DNA of 64,000 bases from Deltaproteobacteria bacterium (GCA_030018495.1 JASEFS010000009.1:52316-116315), one strand, 5' to 3'; counted from the first letter of the stretch, positions 41,880-54,441 are shown. The notes: generated by a model from the sequence alone, not told the origin. Program-made: numbers and translations.

Positions 41880-43049
41880 ATGAAACAACTGGCCATTCTG
41901 GGCTCCACCGGCTCTATCGGGCAAAGCGCCTTGGCGGTGGCGGCCGATCACCCTGAAGAGTTCCGCATAATCGGCTTGGCCGCCGGCAGGAATACCGCCC
42001 TGCTCGCGAAGCAAGTCAGGCTTTTTCGGCCCGCGCTGGTCTCGGTTCAGGATGAAGCCTCGGCCCGGCAGCTCGGCGCCGCGCTCAACGGTCCCGGCAC
42101 CCCGGAAATCCTCTGGGGGCCGGCCGGAGCCAAGGCCGTGGCCGCGACCCCGGACGCGGACCTGGTGCTCTCGGCCATGGTGGGCGCGGTGGGGCTTGAG
42201 CCGACCCTTGCGGCCATCGAAGCCGGAAAGAACGTGGCCTTGGCCAACAAAGAAACCCTGGTGGCGGCCGGCCCTCTGGTCATGGAACGGGTCAAGGCCA
42301 GAGGCGTGGCCCTGATTCCCGTGGACAGCGAGCACAGTGCCATTTTTCAGACCCTGCAGGGGCAGCGGCGGGAAGACGTCAAAAAGCTCTGGCTCACCGC
42401 GTCGGGAGGCCCCTTCCGCTCCTGTGACCTGGCCGAGCTTGAGACCGTAACGCCCGCCCAGGCCCTGAAACACCCCAACTGGAACATGGGGGCCAAGATC
42501 ACCATTGATTCAGCCACCATGATGAACAAGGCCCTGGAGGTCATCGAAGCCAGCGTCTTGTTCGGCCTGCCCGTCAGCCAAATCGAGGTGTGCATCCACC
42601 CCCAGAGCATTATTCATTCCCTGGTGGAATTCGTGGACGGCTCCTGGCTGGCCCAGTTGGGCGTGCCGGACATGCGCCTGCCTATCGCCTATGCTCTGAC
42701 CTATCCCCGTCGTCTGTCGCTGAACTCCAATCCCCTGGACCTCGCCGCGGTGGCCCAGCTCACCTTTGAGCGCCCTGATTTTCAGCGGTTTCCCGCGTTG
42801 CGGCTGGGTTATGAGGCAGCCCAAATCGGCGGCACCATGCCCGCGGTCCTGAATGCCGCCAATGAAATGGCGGTGGCCGCATTTCTGGACAATCGCCTGC
42901 CTTTCCTCGGCATCCCCATGTTGGTGGAACAGACCATGAAAGCTCATGCGGCGGAACCCATCGCCAGCCTGGAACAGGTGTTGGCGGTTAATGAGTGGGC
43001 CAGAGAATTCTCCTCCATGCTGCTGAGAGAGAGAAATATTCCAGGTTGA
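41880..43049 (+). CDS. dxr: 1-deoxy-D-xylulose 5-phosphate reductoisomerase
   Basis: The 389-residue product begins MKQLAILGSTGSIGQSAL, the NADPH-binding loop, and has ALANKETLVAAGPLV, PVDSEHSAIFQ and LTASGGPFR. These motifs hold the metal-binding residues and the flexible active-site loop. It makes MEP in isoprenoid synthesis. It heads a block with rseP and tsaB on the same strand; this dxr-rseP order is common in bacteria. Confidence 0.96.
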   Translation: MKQLAILGSTGSIGQSALAVAADHPEEFRIIGLAAGRNTALLAKQVRLFRPALVSVQDEASARQLGAALNGPGTPEILWGPAGAKAVAATPDADLVLSAMVGAVGLEPTLAAIEAGKNVALANKETLVAAGPLVMERVKARGVALIPVDSEHSAIFQTLQGQRREDVKKLWLTASGGPFRSCDLAELETVTPAQALKHPNWNMGAKITIDSATMMNKALEVIEASVLFGLPVSQIEVCIHPQSIIHSLVEFVDGSWLAQLGVPDMRLPIAYALTYPRRLSLNSNPLDLAAVAQLTFERPDFQRFPALRLGYEAAQIGGTMPAVLNAANEMAVAAFLDNRLPFLGIPMLVEQTMKAHAAEPIASLEQVLAVNEWAREFSSMLLRERNIPG

Positions 43050-43089
43050 TGATTCTTAAAATGTTAGAAATCAGGAGAAGCTATCCAGC

Positions 43090-44160
43090 ATGACCACCAT
43101 AATCGCCACCATCGTGGTGCTCGGCATTTTGGTCTTCGTCCATGAGTTCGGCCACTTTCTTTTGGCCAAACTGCTCAAGGTGCGGGTCGAGGCTTTTTCC
43201 CTGGGTTTTCCCCCCAAGCTGTTGAGCAAAAAAATCGGGGAAACCGAATACCGCCTTTCCGTCATCCCTTTGGGCGGCTATGTCAAGCTCCTGGGGGAAA
43301 ATCCGGATGAGGAAGTGCCGCCGGAGCTTCAACCCCGGTCTTTTTCGCACCACCCTCTGTGGCATCGCACCCTCATTGTGCTGGCCGGCCCGGGCTTCAA
43401 TCTCCTGTTTTGCGTGCTGGCGCTTTTCCTGCTCTTCGGCTTTTCGGGCATTCCTTATCTCACCACCACCATCGGCAGCGTGAAACCCGACTCACCCGCG
43501 GCCCAGGCCGGTCTGCAGCCGGGGGACAAGGTACTGGCGCTGAATGACAACAAAGTGCGGCGTTGGGACGAACTTTCATCCCTGATCCGAGAAAACGGCG
43601 AGCGCCCGCTGGTGCTGCAGGTAAAGCGCGGGGACCAGACCTTTCAAGTGAAGATCACCCCGGAGACCATGGAAACCACCAACATCTTTGGGCAAAAGGT
43701 TTCCGCAGTGCTCATCGGCGTGGGCTCCGCCAACGAGTTGGAGGTCGAAAGGGTCGGAGTTTTTAGGGCCTTTGGCGAAGGGGTGTCCTACACTTATCGC
43801 ATCCTGGCCTTGACCGTAGTGAGCATCTATAAGCTCATCACTCAGGAAATCCCGGTAAACACTCTGGGGGGGCCCATCCTTATCGCCCAGGTGGCCGGGC
43901 AGCAGGCCGAGCAAGGCTTCTCGTACCTGCTGCACTTCATGGCCATCTTAAGCGTTAACCTGGCCCTGTTGAATCTATTGCCGATTCCCATACTGGACGG
44001 CGGCCACTTGTTTTTCATCCTGTGGGAGGCCGTCCGGGGCAAGCCCATGGCGGTGAAGCACCGGGAAATGGCGCAGGCCATGGGCCTGATGCTTATTCTG
44101 GCCCTCATGGTGCTGGTGTTTTATCAGGACATCATGCGCCTGATCTCGCCGCAGCAATAA
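43090..44160 (+). CDS. rseP: RseP-type site-2 zinc metalloprotease
   Basis: The 356-residue membrane protein has FVHEFGHFLLAKLL (HExxH zinc site) in its first membrane helix. One PDZ domain is visible (IGSVKPDSPAAQAGLQPGDKVLALND), and LLPIPILDGGHLFFILWE holds the third zinc ligand. It cuts membrane-bound anti-sigma factors and signal-peptide remnants. It lies 41 bases after dxr. Confidence 0.95.
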   Translation: MTTIIATIVVLGILVFVHEFGHFLLAKLLKVRVEAFSLGFPPKLLSKKIGETEYRLSVIPLGGYVKLLGENPDEEVPPELQPRSFSHHPLWHRTLIVLAGPGFNLLFCVLALFLLFGFSGIPYLTTTIGSVKPDSPAAQAGLQPGDKVLALNDNKVRRWDELSSLIRENGERPLVLQVKRGDQTFQVKITPETMETTNIFGQKVSAVLIGVGSANELEVERVGVFRAFGEGVSYTYRILALTVVSIYKLITQEIPVNTLGGPILIAQVAGQQAEQGFSYLLHFMAILSVNLALLNLLPIPILDGGHLFFILWEAVRGKPMAVKHREMAQAMGLMLILALMVLVFYQDIMRLISPQQ

Positions 44161-44174
44161 ACCCGCCGCCCCTG

Positions 44175-44837
44175 ATGCTTATTCTGGCGGTGGAAACGGC
44201 AACGGACCGGGGCAGCCTGGCCCTGGCGGATGCAGGCCGGGTGGTGGGTGAATATGCCTTCACCGCGCCCGGCAGCTATCTCCAGCATCTTCTCCCCGGG
44301 CTGGAGGCGCTCCTGGCCGCGGCCGGCCGCCGGCTTTCGGAAGTCGATGCCTTAGCGGTCAGCCAGGGGCCAGGCAATTTCACCGCCCTGCGCATCGGCT
44401 TGGCCACCGCCAAAGGACTGGCCTGGTCCCTGGGTGTTCCCTTGGTGGCGGTGTCCACTTTGGAGGTTGTGGCCGCGCAAATCCCGGAACCTGACAGGCC
44501 GGTCGGGGTGCTGATCGACGCCAAGCGCCGGGAGGTATATTTAGGGCTCTATGATTTCTCCGAGGCCCGGGCCCAGGAGCTTGACGATCCCCGGCGCCTG
44601 CCGCTGGACGCCCTGCCGGCGCGGCTGTCGCCGCCTCTTATCCTGACCGGACCGGGGCTTAGCGCGTATGAGGAGTTTTTGCGGACCAGCCTTGACCCGG
44701 AAATTCAACTGGCCCCCCTGGAAATGAGACATCCCCAGGCCTCCACCCTGGCCCGTCTGGCTCGGGACCGCCTGCAGGCCGGCATCACGGTTTCTCCCCA
44801 GGACCTGAGTCCCACTTATCTGCGCCCGGCCCTCTAA
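44175..44837 (+). CDS. tsaB: tRNA threonylcarbamoyladenosine biosynthesis protein TsaB
   Basis: The 220-residue product starts MLILAVETATDRGSLALADAG and has VSQGPGNFTALRIGLATAKGLAW, the actin-like fold motifs of TsaB. TsaB binds TsaD and TsaE in making the t6A base of tRNAs. ATG 44175 lies 15 bases after the rseP stop. The longer frame from 44022 runs through rseP and is not used. It closes the dxr-rseP-tsaB block. Confidence 0.92.
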   Translation: MLILAVETATDRGSLALADAGRVVGEYAFTAPGSYLQHLLPGLEALLAAAGRRLSEVDALAVSQGPGNFTALRIGLATAKGLAWSLGVPLVAVSTLEVVAAQIPEPDRPVGVLIDAKRREVYLGLYDFSEARAQELDDPRRLPLDALPARLSPPLILTGPGLSAYEEFLRTSLDPEIQLAPLEMRHPQASTLARLARDRLQAGITVSPQDLSPTYLRPAL

Positions 44838-44937
44838 ATTGGACATTATATTTTGCACTTCCGCGATGCTTTCCTCAACATATTGTATTTGCTAAGATTA
44901 TAAACCACAAATTCTTTGGGGAGAACAATGTAAAAAC

Positions 44938-44966
44938 TTGACAGAAAACTGAAAAAGTGATAAACA
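44938..44966 (+). promoter_or_regulatory. Promoter upstream of the RNase E/G operon
   Basis: TTGACA (44938-44943) and TAAACA (44961-44966) are 17 bases apart in an AT-rich stretch. The 44838-45102 gap otherwise holds no gene I can see. Confidence 0.5.
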
Positions 44967-45102
44967 TTTTTAAGTTAAGATATTAAAATTATAATAAATT
45001 TTCTTTCGAGGGCGTATGCCGGTCAGGGACCCCAGGTCCTTAAATTTAGTTACCTCTTCTGGCTTGCTTTGCCCCCAGGAATCTTTGTCTCAATCTTCCC
45101 TT

Positions 45103-45189
45103 ATGAAGATTTACCTTAACGGCCCGACAGGCGCGTTGCTGACCGCAGCGGCACCGGACCTGCCAGCCGACCGCGTGGTGCGCCCATGA
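45103..45189 (+). CDS. Possible 28-residue leader ORF coupled to the RNase E/G gene
   Basis: ATG 45103 starts a 28-codon frame (MKIYLNGPTGALLTAAAPDL then eight more) whose TGA overlaps the RNase ATG in ATGA. The RNase start has only a weak ribosome site, so the leader could deliver ribosomes to it. It is too short to show coding bias, so support is limited. Confidence 0.3.
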   Translation: MKIYLNGPTGALLTAAAPDLPADRVVRP

Positions 45190-46787
45190 GTCCAGCCCGG
45201 AAAATGCTCATCAATGCCGCCGACCCGGAGGAATTCCGGGTGGCCATCCTGGAGGAAGGCGTTCTCGAGGAGTTCGCTCTGGAAACCTCCAGCCGGGAAT
45301 CTTCCAAGGGCAATATCTACAAAGGGGTCATAGTCAACATCGAACCCAGCCTGCAGGCGGCGTTTGTCAATTTCGGCAGCGTCCGTCACGGTTTTTTGCC
45401 GCTCTCTGAAGTGCACCCCGATTATTTCCAGAAGAAAGCCCCGGATAAGGGCAAAATTCGCATCCAGCAGGCTTTGCGCAAAGGCCAGGAAGTCATCGTC
45501 CAGGTCATCAAGGAGGAAAGCGCCTCCAAGGGAGCTTACCTCAGCACCTACATCTCCTTGCCTGGGCGCTATCTGGTGCTTCTGACCAAGCAATGCCATT
45601 TGGGCATCTCCCGCAAAATCGAAAGCGAAGAGGAACGGGGGCGACTTAAGGAATTAGCCCAAAAGTTGGGCGTGCCCCCGGAAATGGGCCTTATCGTGCG
45701 CACCGTGGGCGCCGAGGGCAATAAGCGCAACCTGTCCAAGGATCTGCAAATTCTGCTTAAAATTTGGGAAGATATCCAGGCGGCCGCGTCCCGGCCGGCC
45801 CCCTGCCTGCTTTACAAAGACCTGGACCTCATCACCCGCACCGTCCGGGACTACTTTTCCAAGGATGTCAAAACCATTCTGGTTGACGATCCCGAGGTCT
45901 ACCAGGAACTGCGGAATTTCCTGCGCCTGGTGGCTCCGCATCAGGTCAGGGCGCTGAAACTCTACAAGGATAAACGGCCTTTGTTTATCCGGTACCAGAT
46001 TGAAGACCAGATTGAACGGCTTTTCAGCGAGAGAGTGCCGCTCAAATCCGGCGGCACCATTGTCATCAATCCCACCGAAGCTTTGGTATCCATTGACGTC
46101 AACTCCGGGCGCTATACCAGCCAGCGCGAACTGGAGGAAACGGCCTTTAAAACCAACCTGGAGGCCGCGGATGAAATCGCCCGGCAGCTTCGGCTCAGGG
46201 ATTTGGGCGGCCTGGTGGTTATAGACTTCATCGATATGAAGGACAAAAAGCACATCAAAGAGGTGGAGCGGGCTCTGAAACAGGCTTTGAAAAAGGACAA
46301 AGCCAGAGTCACCGTGGGACATCTCTCCCGCTTCGGCCTCTTGGAGCTGTCCCGTCAGCGTCTGCGCCCCGGGGCCGAAGTCACCACCTTTATCACTTGT
46401 CCCGCCTGTCTGGGCCGCGGACGCACCAAGTCGGTGCCTTCGCTGGGTCTGGGGCTGCTGCGCCAGATCAGCCTGCACGCCTCTCAGAACAGCCTGCGGG
46501 AGGTGCGAGTCGCGGCCAGCGAAGATGTGGCCAATTTTCTCTTCAATTTCAAGCGGCAGGATATCCTGGACCTGGAAAAGGAATTTAATCTGAAAATTGT
46601 CATCACTGCTCATCATGAAATCTCTCATGAGAGCATCAAGGTTGAATATCTCAAGGCTGAAGCCGCGGAGCCGGCCCAAGACAAGAACGTGACAAAGGAG
46701 TCCAAAAGTGCGCAGCAAGTTGATGAAATTAGGCCTGGAAAAATACCCGCACCGGTCCCTGCTCAAGGCCATGGGCCTGACGGATGA
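45186..46787 (+). CDS. rng: Ribonuclease E/G family endoribonuclease
   Basis: The 533-residue product has an S1 domain ([24 protein letters not shown]), then an RNase H-like and DNase-like core. The metal-binding motif is [13 protein letters not shown] and [10 protein letters not shown]. The zinc-link [12 protein letters not shown] comes near residue 405. Length and lack of a long disordered tail fit RNase G, though a basic extension past residue 490 exists. It trims rRNA and decays mRNA. Its last 80 bases encode the start of ilvD in another frame. Confidence 0.92.
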   Translation: MSPARKMLINAADPEEFRVAILEEGVLEEFALETSSRESSKGNIYKGVIVNIEPSLQAAFVNFGSVRHGFLPLSEVHPDYFQKKAPDKGKIRIQQALRKGQEVIVQVIKEESASKGAYLSTYISLPGRYLVLLTKQCHLGISRKIESEEERGRLKELAQKLGVPPEMGLIVRTVGAEGNKRNLSKDLQILLKIWEDIQAAASRPAPCLLYKDLDLITRTVRDYFSKDVKTILVDDPEVYQELRNFLRLVAPHQVRALKLYKDKRPLFIRYQIEDQIERLFSERVPLKSGGTIVINPTEALVSIDVNSGRYTSQRELEETAFKTNLEAADEIARQLRLRDLGGLVVIDFIDMKDKKHIKEVERALKQALKKDKARVTVGHLSRFGLLELSRQRLRPGAEVTTFITCPACLGRGRTKSVPSLGLGLLRQISLHASQNSLREVRVAASEDVANFLFNFKRQDILDLEKEFNLKIVITAHHEISHESIKVEYLKAEAAEPAQDKNVTKESKSAQQVDEIRPGKIPAPVPAQGHGPDG

Positions 46788-48366
46788 GGAAATTGAGCGC
46801 CCTCTCATCGGCATCGCCAATTCGTACAACGAGATCATTCCAGGCCATATTCATCTGGACAAAATCACCCAGGCGGCCGCGGCGGGCGTGAGACTGGCCG
46901 GAGGCACCCCCATGCAGTTCGGGGTCATCGGCGTCTGCGACGGCTTGGCCATGCACCACCAGGGGATGAAATACTCCCTGCCCTCCCGGGAGCTCATCGC
47001 CGACTCCGTGGAAATCATGGCCATGGCGCACCCCTTCGACGGCCTGGTGCTGGTGGCCAACTGCGACAAGATCGTGCCGGGCATGCTCATGGCGGCTCTG
47101 CGCCTGGACATCCCCGCGGTGCTTATCAGCGGCGGCCCCATGCTGGCAGGCCGCTTCCAGGGCCGCGAGGTTGACTTGATCACCGTCTTTGAAGGCGTGG
47201 GCGCGGTCAAGGCCGGCCGCATGGCTGAAGAGGAATTGCGGCAACTGGCGGAGTGCGCCTGTCCCGGTTGCGGCTCCTGCGCCGGCATGTTTACCGCCAA
47301 TTCCATGAACTGCCTGTCCGAGGCCCTGGGGCTGGCCCTGCCCGGCAACGGCACCATTCCCGCGGTGGCCGCGGCCCGCTTCCGTCTGGCCAAGCAGGCC
47401 GGCATGAAGCTCATGGAGATGGTGCAGAAGCAGATCACCCCCCGGCAGATCGCCACCCTGGAGGCTTTCAAAAACGCCATGGCCGTGGATATGGCCCTGG
47501 GCTGCTCCACCAATACGGTGCTGCATGTGCCGGCCATCGCCAACGAAGCGGAAATCGACCTGTCCCTGGACCTGGTCAACGACATCAGCGCCAGAACTCC
47601 GCATCTGGCCTCCCTTTCCCCCGCGGGTGCCCATCACCTTGAGGATCTGGACCGGGCCGGCGGAGTTCCCGCGGTCATGCGGGTGCTCCTGGACGCCGGC
47701 CTGGTGTCCGGCGAGCCACTAAGCGCCACTTGCGCCAAAGTCTCAGACAACCTGGCTGACGTGAAAGTGCTGGACGAAGAGGTGATCCGCCCCATTTCCC
47801 GGGCCTATCACAAGGAAGGCGGCATCGCCATCCTCAGGGGCAACCTGGCCCCGGAGGGCGCGGTGGTCAAGCAGTCGGCCGTGGCCCCGGAAATGCTGGT
47901 GAACGAAGGCAAAGCCCGGGTTTTTGACGCTGAGGAGGCGGCCACCGAGGCCATTCTGGGCGGCAAGATCAGCAGCGGCGACATCATCGTCATCCGCTAC
48001 GAAGGCCCCAAGGGCGGCCCGGGCATGCGGGAAATGCTCACCCCCACCTCCGCCATCGCGGGCATGGGCCTGGACAAAGAGGTGGCCTTGCTCACCGACG
48101 GGCGCTTCAGCGGCGGCACCAGGGGCGCGGCCATCGGCCACATCTCCCCGGAAGCCGCGGAGGGCGGCCTCATCGCCTTGGTCAAGGAAGGCGACCGCAT
48201 CAAAATCGACATTCCGGGAAAAACCTTGACGCTCCTGGTTGATGAAGAAGAACTGGCTAAACGCCGGGCCGCTTGGCAGCCGCCGGAGCCCAAGATCAAG
48301 CACGGCTACGCCGCCCGCTACAGCCGCATGGTAAGCTCCGGCAGCAAAGGCGCGGTGTGCCAATGA
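46708..48366 (+). CDS. ilvD: Dihydroxy-acid dehydratase
   Basis: The 552-residue Fe-S enzyme starts at GTG 46708 with AAAGGAG seven bases upstream. It gives [25 protein letters not shown], the family N-terminus. Cluster and metal residues appear in [27 protein letters not shown] and [12 protein letters not shown]. It dehydrates dihydroxy acids in valine, leucine and isoleucine synthesis. The start lies 80 bases inside the RNase gene, so the two are tightly linked. Confidence 0.95.
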   Translation: MRSKLMKLGLEKYPHRSLLKAMGLTDEEIERPLIGIANSYNEIIPGHIHLDKITQAAAAGVRLAGGTPMQFGVIGVCDGLAMHHQGMKYSLPSRELIADSVEIMAMAHPFDGLVLVANCDKIVPGMLMAALRLDIPAVLISGGPMLAGRFQGREVDLITVFEGVGAVKAGRMAEEELRQLAECACPGCGSCAGMFTANSMNCLSEALGLALPGNGTIPAVAAARFRLAKQAGMKLMEMVQKQITPRQIATLEAFKNAMAVDMALGCSTNTVLHVPAIANEAEIDLSLDLVNDISARTPHLASLSPAGAHHLEDLDRAGGVPAVMRVLLDAGLVSGEPLSATCAKVSDNLADVKVLDEEVIRPISRAYHKEGGIAILRGNLAPEGAVVKQSAVAPEMLVNEGKARVFDAEEAATEAILGGKISSGDIIVIRYEGPKGGPGMREMLTPTSAIAGMGLDKEVALLTDGRFSGGTRGAAIGHISPEAAEGGLIALVKEGDRIKIDIPGKTLTLLVDEEELAKRRAAWQPPEPKIKHGYAARYSRMVSSGSKGAVCQ

Positions 48367-48554
48367 CTGACGCACGTCAAAGCGCCCGTATTGAACAAAG
48401 ACCCGATTAGTTCTCGACCGGATTCTTGGGGGAGTAGTTAAAAGCATCAATCTTTCAACAATCTTCCGGGAGAATTCCGGCTTGACTTTGATAACCTCGG
48501 ATTTCAGTCGAAGACGCGCTCCGGCATTGAAAATAAAAATATTAATTAAAGCAA

Positions 48555-48566
48555 CTGGTTAACCAG
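48555..48566. promoter_or_regulatory. Palindrome upstream of dnaN
   Basis: CTGGTTAACCAG is a perfect 12-base palindrome, followed at once by GTTATCAACCAG, which repeats its right arm. It lies 75 bases before dnaN. It could be an operator; it does not match a DnaA box. No other feature is evident in 48367-48640. Confidence 0.3.
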
Positions 48567-48640
48567 GTTATCAACCAGACCTTTACAGCTTAATACTGCA
48601 ACTACTTAAAATACTTTTATTCATATAAAAGGATGGCGCA

Positions 48641-49771
48641 ATGAAGCTGAGAATCGAACGCGAGAATTTGCTGAAGGGTGTGGGCCGGACCCTGGGTGTG
48701 GTGGACCGGCGGGGCACGATGCCCATTCTGAGCCATTTCCTTATGGATGCGAAAGACTCTCAGATCATGGTGGCGGCCACGGATCTGGAGGTAAGCTTTC
48801 GGGGGGTGTATCCCGCCGAGGTCCTGGAGCCCGGCGCCCTCACTCTGCCGGCGCATTACTTCCATAACCTTGTCAAAGAGCTTCCCGGAGACATCCTGGA
48901 ACTTACCGGCACGGAAAAATCCAACCTTCAGATTCAGGTGGGCGAATCCCGTTATCAGCTCCTGGGGCTGCCTGCGGACCAGTTTCCGCCTGTCCCTGAA
49001 ATAACGGACCAGAACATGGCGGAGGTGGAATCGAAGCAGCTCAAGGAAATGATCGAAAAGACCATTTTCTCGGTGTCCATGGATGATCTCCAGTATCACC
49101 TCTCCGGCATTTTTTGGGAAAAAATTGAGTCGCCGGACGGTTTGCAGCTCCGCCTGGTGTCCACCGACGGCCACCGCCTCACCGTCATCCAGCGGCCGCT
49201 GCCGGCCAGCGAACAGTTCGCCATCGAAGACGGCATCCTTATCCCGCGCAAAGGTGTGGCGGAAATATCCCGGCTCCTGGCGGAAGAGGAAAAGGTGAGC
49301 CTGGGTCTGAGCAAGAAAAGCCTGGCCCTCAAGGCCGACAACAAGTTTTTGTTTATCCGCCTGCTGGAAAAGAAGTTTCCTGATTACCGGCGCATCATTC
49401 CCGAAGGCTTCGAGTTCCGCTTCAGCATAAACCGCCAGGCCATGTTCGACACCATCAAGCGCATTTCACTCCTGTCCACCGAGCGCTTCCGGGGCATCAT
49501 CTTTAATTTGACTCCCGACACCTTAGAGATAAATTTCCAGAATCCCGAAGTGGGCGAAGGCCGGGAGCTCCTGCCCCTGGTGCTGGAAGAGGGGGACGCC
49601 TCCCAGCTTCCTATCCAGATCGGCTTCAATGCCCGCTACTTCCTGGAGCCCCTGGCGGCCATGACCGGCGAGGAAGTGGTCCTGGAATTGAATGACAAGG
49701 ACCGGCCCTGCCGCATCATGGACAAAGACGACCCGGATTACTTCGGCATCATTATGCCCATGAGCTTGTGA
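48641..49771 (+). CDS. dnaN: DNA polymerase III beta subunit (sliding clamp)
   Basis: The 376-residue product begins MKLRIERENLLKGVGRTLGVVDRRGTMPIL and has three similar clamp domains, with LVSTDGHRLTV and the terminal IIMPMSL typical of DnaN. It forms the ring that holds replicative polymerase on DNA. It is preceded by AAGGAT. dnaA and recF, often beside dnaN, are not here; gyrB follows after a small gene. Confidence 0.96.
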   Translation: MKLRIERENLLKGVGRTLGVVDRRGTMPILSHFLMDAKDSQIMVAATDLEVSFRGVYPAEVLEPGALTLPAHYFHNLVKELPGDILELTGTEKSNLQIQVGESRYQLLGLPADQFPPVPEITDQNMAEVESKQLKEMIEKTIFSVSMDDLQYHLSGIFWEKIESPDGLQLRLVSTDGHRLTVIQRPLPASEQFAIEDGILIPRKGVAEISRLLAEEEKVSLGLSKKSLALKADNKFLFIRLLEKKFPDYRRIIPEGFEFRFSINRQAMFDTIKRISLLSTERFRGIIFNLTPDTLEINFQNPEVGEGRELLPLVLEEGDASQLPIQIGFNARYFLEPLAAMTGEEVVLELNDKDRPCRIMDKDDPDYFGIIMPMSL

Positions 49772-49853
49772 AACTAAGGTTCGTTTTATCAACTTGGGCA
49801 GGAATATAGCTTGTAGGGGTAATCAACGGTAGATGGGCTAGGTATGGCCGGTA

Positions 49854-52590
<2,737 letters not shown>

Positions 52591-52728
52591 CATTTGGAAG
52601 GGGACGGGGTTCAGGAATTGGAGGTAAGCGACTCCTGCCCGGCATCGTTATCGCCTGACCCCTGGTTCCTGGCCCCTGACCCCTTGATTTGTCCCACCAG
52701 CATCTAATATCCAAGGAGGACAACAACC

Positions 52729-53151
52729 ATGGCGAAGCGCAAGGCGACGTACAGGATTTTTGTGACCCGGCGGGAAAGCATGTATGTGGGCGACCAGCCC
52801 GATCACAGCCTCATGCTCACCGAATTGGAAGGCGAGCCCGTCGAATTGACGGTAGGCGTGGCCGGCGAATTCATTTCCCGGCGCAGTGTGGGCTTTCATG
52901 ATCGCATCAAGGGGGCCGGCAAGATGGAGGGCTACGCCCTCAGCACCTTCCAGCACGGCCAGGTTTACAGCCGCTTCGAGGGCCAGCGGGACGGCATGAC
53001 CAAGATCACCAGCGGCACCTGGAAGGTGTACCGGGGCACCGGCAAGCTGACGGGCCTCACCGGCCAGGGCACCTTCACCGTGGAGCCCACCGACAAACCC
53101 CGGGAATTCATCCTGAAAATGGAAGGCGATTACGAACTGGGGGCAGGCTGA
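52729..53151 (+). CDS. Beta-barrel-like hypothetical protein
   Basis: The 140-residue product is rich in short strands and glycine (GTWKVYRGTGKLTGLTGQGTF). This resembles the ending of DUF3224/allene-oxide-cyclase-like barrels, in which G-T-G-x-L-x-G-x-x-G-x-G-x-F is common. There is no signal peptide or membrane segment. An AAGGAGG site precedes ATG. Function is unknown; the barrel idea comes from the motif only. Confidence 0.75.
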   Translation: MAKRKATYRIFVTRRESMYVGDQPDHSLMLTELEGEPVELTVGVAGEFISRRSVGFHDRIKGAGKMEGYALSTFQHGQVYSRFEGQRDGMTKITSGTWKVYRGTGKLTGLTGQGTFTVEPTDKPREFILKMEGDYELGAG

Positions 53152-53230
53152 AAACTTATCCTGAGGCAAGGGGAGAACTCGAACCCGGGCCTTGGCGTGT
53201 CGAAAGGCTTGTTTTGGTGGAGAACATCTT

Positions 53231-53584
53231 ATGAACTGCGATCGCTGCGGCGCCGCCACTGAGCCGGAAGACATCAAGGAGCATGGCGGCAAAAAGTTAT
53301 GCGAAGATTGTTATCTGGACGCGGTCAGCCAGGTCAAAACCTGCGATCCCTGGGCCGTCCATCTGGCGAAAAGCGACAAAGTCCGCACCGGCGTCACCCT
53401 GACGTCCCGTCAGGAGCAGCTGTATAACCTGGTTAAGGAGTACAAGGAAATTCCTTTCCCCGAGGCCGCCCGCCGCCTGGACATGACGGAAGAAGAGGTG
53501 CGCCACGAGTTCGCCACCCTCAGGCATCTGGAGCTTCTTAAGGCCTGCAAGCGGGGCGACTTGGTCCTCATGACATTGTTTTAA
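53231..53584 (+). CDS. Zinc-ribbon and winged-helix hypothetical protein
   Basis: The 117-residue product starts MNCDRCGAATEPEDIKEHGGKK then CEDCYLDAV, a four-cysteine zinc ribbon. A winged-helix-like domain follows (SRQEQLYNLVKEYKEIPFPEA, then RRLDMTEEEVRHEFATLRHL). It may bind DNA. ATG 53231 follows GGAG by eight bases; codons upstream of it look non-coding. It lies 79 bases after the preceding gene on the same strand. Confidence 0.75.
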   Translation: MNCDRCGAATEPEDIKEHGGKKLCEDCYLDAVSQVKTCDPWAVHLAKSDKVRTGVTLTSRQEQLYNLVKEYKEIPFPEAARRLDMTEEEVRHEFATLRHLELLKACKRGDLVLMTLF

Positions 53585-53684
53585 CGTTTGTAGGGAGGGC
53601 CGGGGAGCACGGGCCCCTGCCCTTCCCCACACCCCCTGCCAATCCTTGATTGGAGGTGGGGGTTCGGGGGAGGGGGTAAGGGCT

Positions 53685-53710
53685 TGGTGGCACAGGCTTT
53701 CCAGCCTGTG
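53685..53710. repeat. Dispersed 26-bp hairpin repeat, copy B
   Basis: It is identical over 26 bases to 40318-40343. It sits in a G-rich 180-base gap before the sigma-factor gene. Confidence 0.7.
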
Positions 53711-53765
53711 AAAGGCCCTTAGCCCCCTCCCCTAACATTTTCCCGCCGACAATTTTCTAAAAAAA

Positions 53766-54323
53766 ATGACCACTCCTCCCGCCGACCTTGACTACGCCCT
53801 CATCCGCCGGGTGGCCGGCGGCCAGCATGACGCCTTGTCCGAACTCATCCGGCGGCACCAGCAGCGCCTCTTCCACCTGGCCTATCGCCTGCTCAAGGAC
53901 CCCATGGAAGCGGAAGACGCGCTTCAGGAGGTCTTCGTCAAGGTCTATGAGCACGCCCATCGCTTTGAGCCCCAGGCCAGCGTGGCCGCCTGGCTGAACC
54001 GCATCACTGCCAATCATTGTTTAAACCGCTTGAGGCAGAGGCACCCCGCCGACTCCCTGGACCAGGATGAGGCCCCGATGGTGGCTGACCGCGGCCCCAC
54101 CCCGCTTGAGAATCTGGAGGAGCAGGACCTGACCCGGCGCCTGGAAGCGCTGCTCGAAGCATTGCCCGAAAACCAGCGCCGGGCTCTCATTTTAAAACGC
54201 TTCGGCGGCCTCTCCTACCAGGAGATCGGCGAGGAAATGGACCTCTCCCCGCAGGCGGTGGACGGCTTGTTGAAACGGGCCAGGAAGACGCTCAAGGATG
54301 CTTTGAAGGATTACTTGGAGTGA
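53766..54323 (+). CDS. ECF-type RNA polymerase sigma factor
   Basis: The 185-residue product has region 2 (FHLAYRLLKDPMEAEDALQEVF) and region 4 (LEALPENQRRALILKRFGG, then SYQEIGEEMDLSPQAVDGLL). A 50-residue linker lies between, and region 3 is absent, as in ECF sigma factors of the RpoE-like group. It would direct RNA polymerase to stress or envelope promoters. No anti-sigma gene follows; the next bases are simple repeats. Confidence 0.92.
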   Translation: MTTPPADLDYALIRRVAGGQHDALSELIRRHQQRLFHLAYRLLKDPMEAEDALQEVFVKVYEHAHRFEPQASVAAWLNRITANHCLNRLRQRHPADSLDQDEAPMVADRGPTPLENLEEQDLTRRLEALLEALPENQRRALILKRFGGLSYQEIGEEMDLSPQAVDGLLKRARKTLKDALKDYLE

Positions 54324-54330
54324 GGTTTTT

Positions 54331-54373
54331 GGGGGAAAAGGGGAAAAGGGGAAAAGGGGAAAAGGGGAAAAGG
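54331..54373. repeat. Simple tandem repeat, GGGGAAAA x 5
   Basis: Five units of the 8-base motif GGGGAAAA run without interruption just after the sigma-factor stop. Confidence 0.9.
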
Positions 54374-54399
54374 CCAAATCTTGCCGTTCTTTTTTGCTG

Positions 54400-54426
54400 A
54401 AAACCAAAAACCAAAAACCAAAAACT
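54400..54426. repeat. Simple tandem repeat, CCAAAAA
   Basis: About three and a half units of the 7-base motif CCAAAAA lie 27 bases after the first repeat tract. Confidence 0.85.
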
Positions 54427-54441
54427 GTTTTTAAAGCGGGA

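Noticed and set aside
44022..44174. Upstream extension of tsaB
   Set aside because: It lies inside rseP in another frame; the TsaB family N-terminus starts at 44175.
48367..48640. Replication origin beside dnaN
   Set aside because: No cluster of DnaA boxes, no dnaA or rnpA/rpmH neighbours; only one palindrome that is not a DnaA box.
52600..52690. Low-complexity CCTGACCCC stretches after gyrB
   Set aside because: They are short, irregular C-rich repeats without a consistent period or structure; nothing beyond composition can be claimed.
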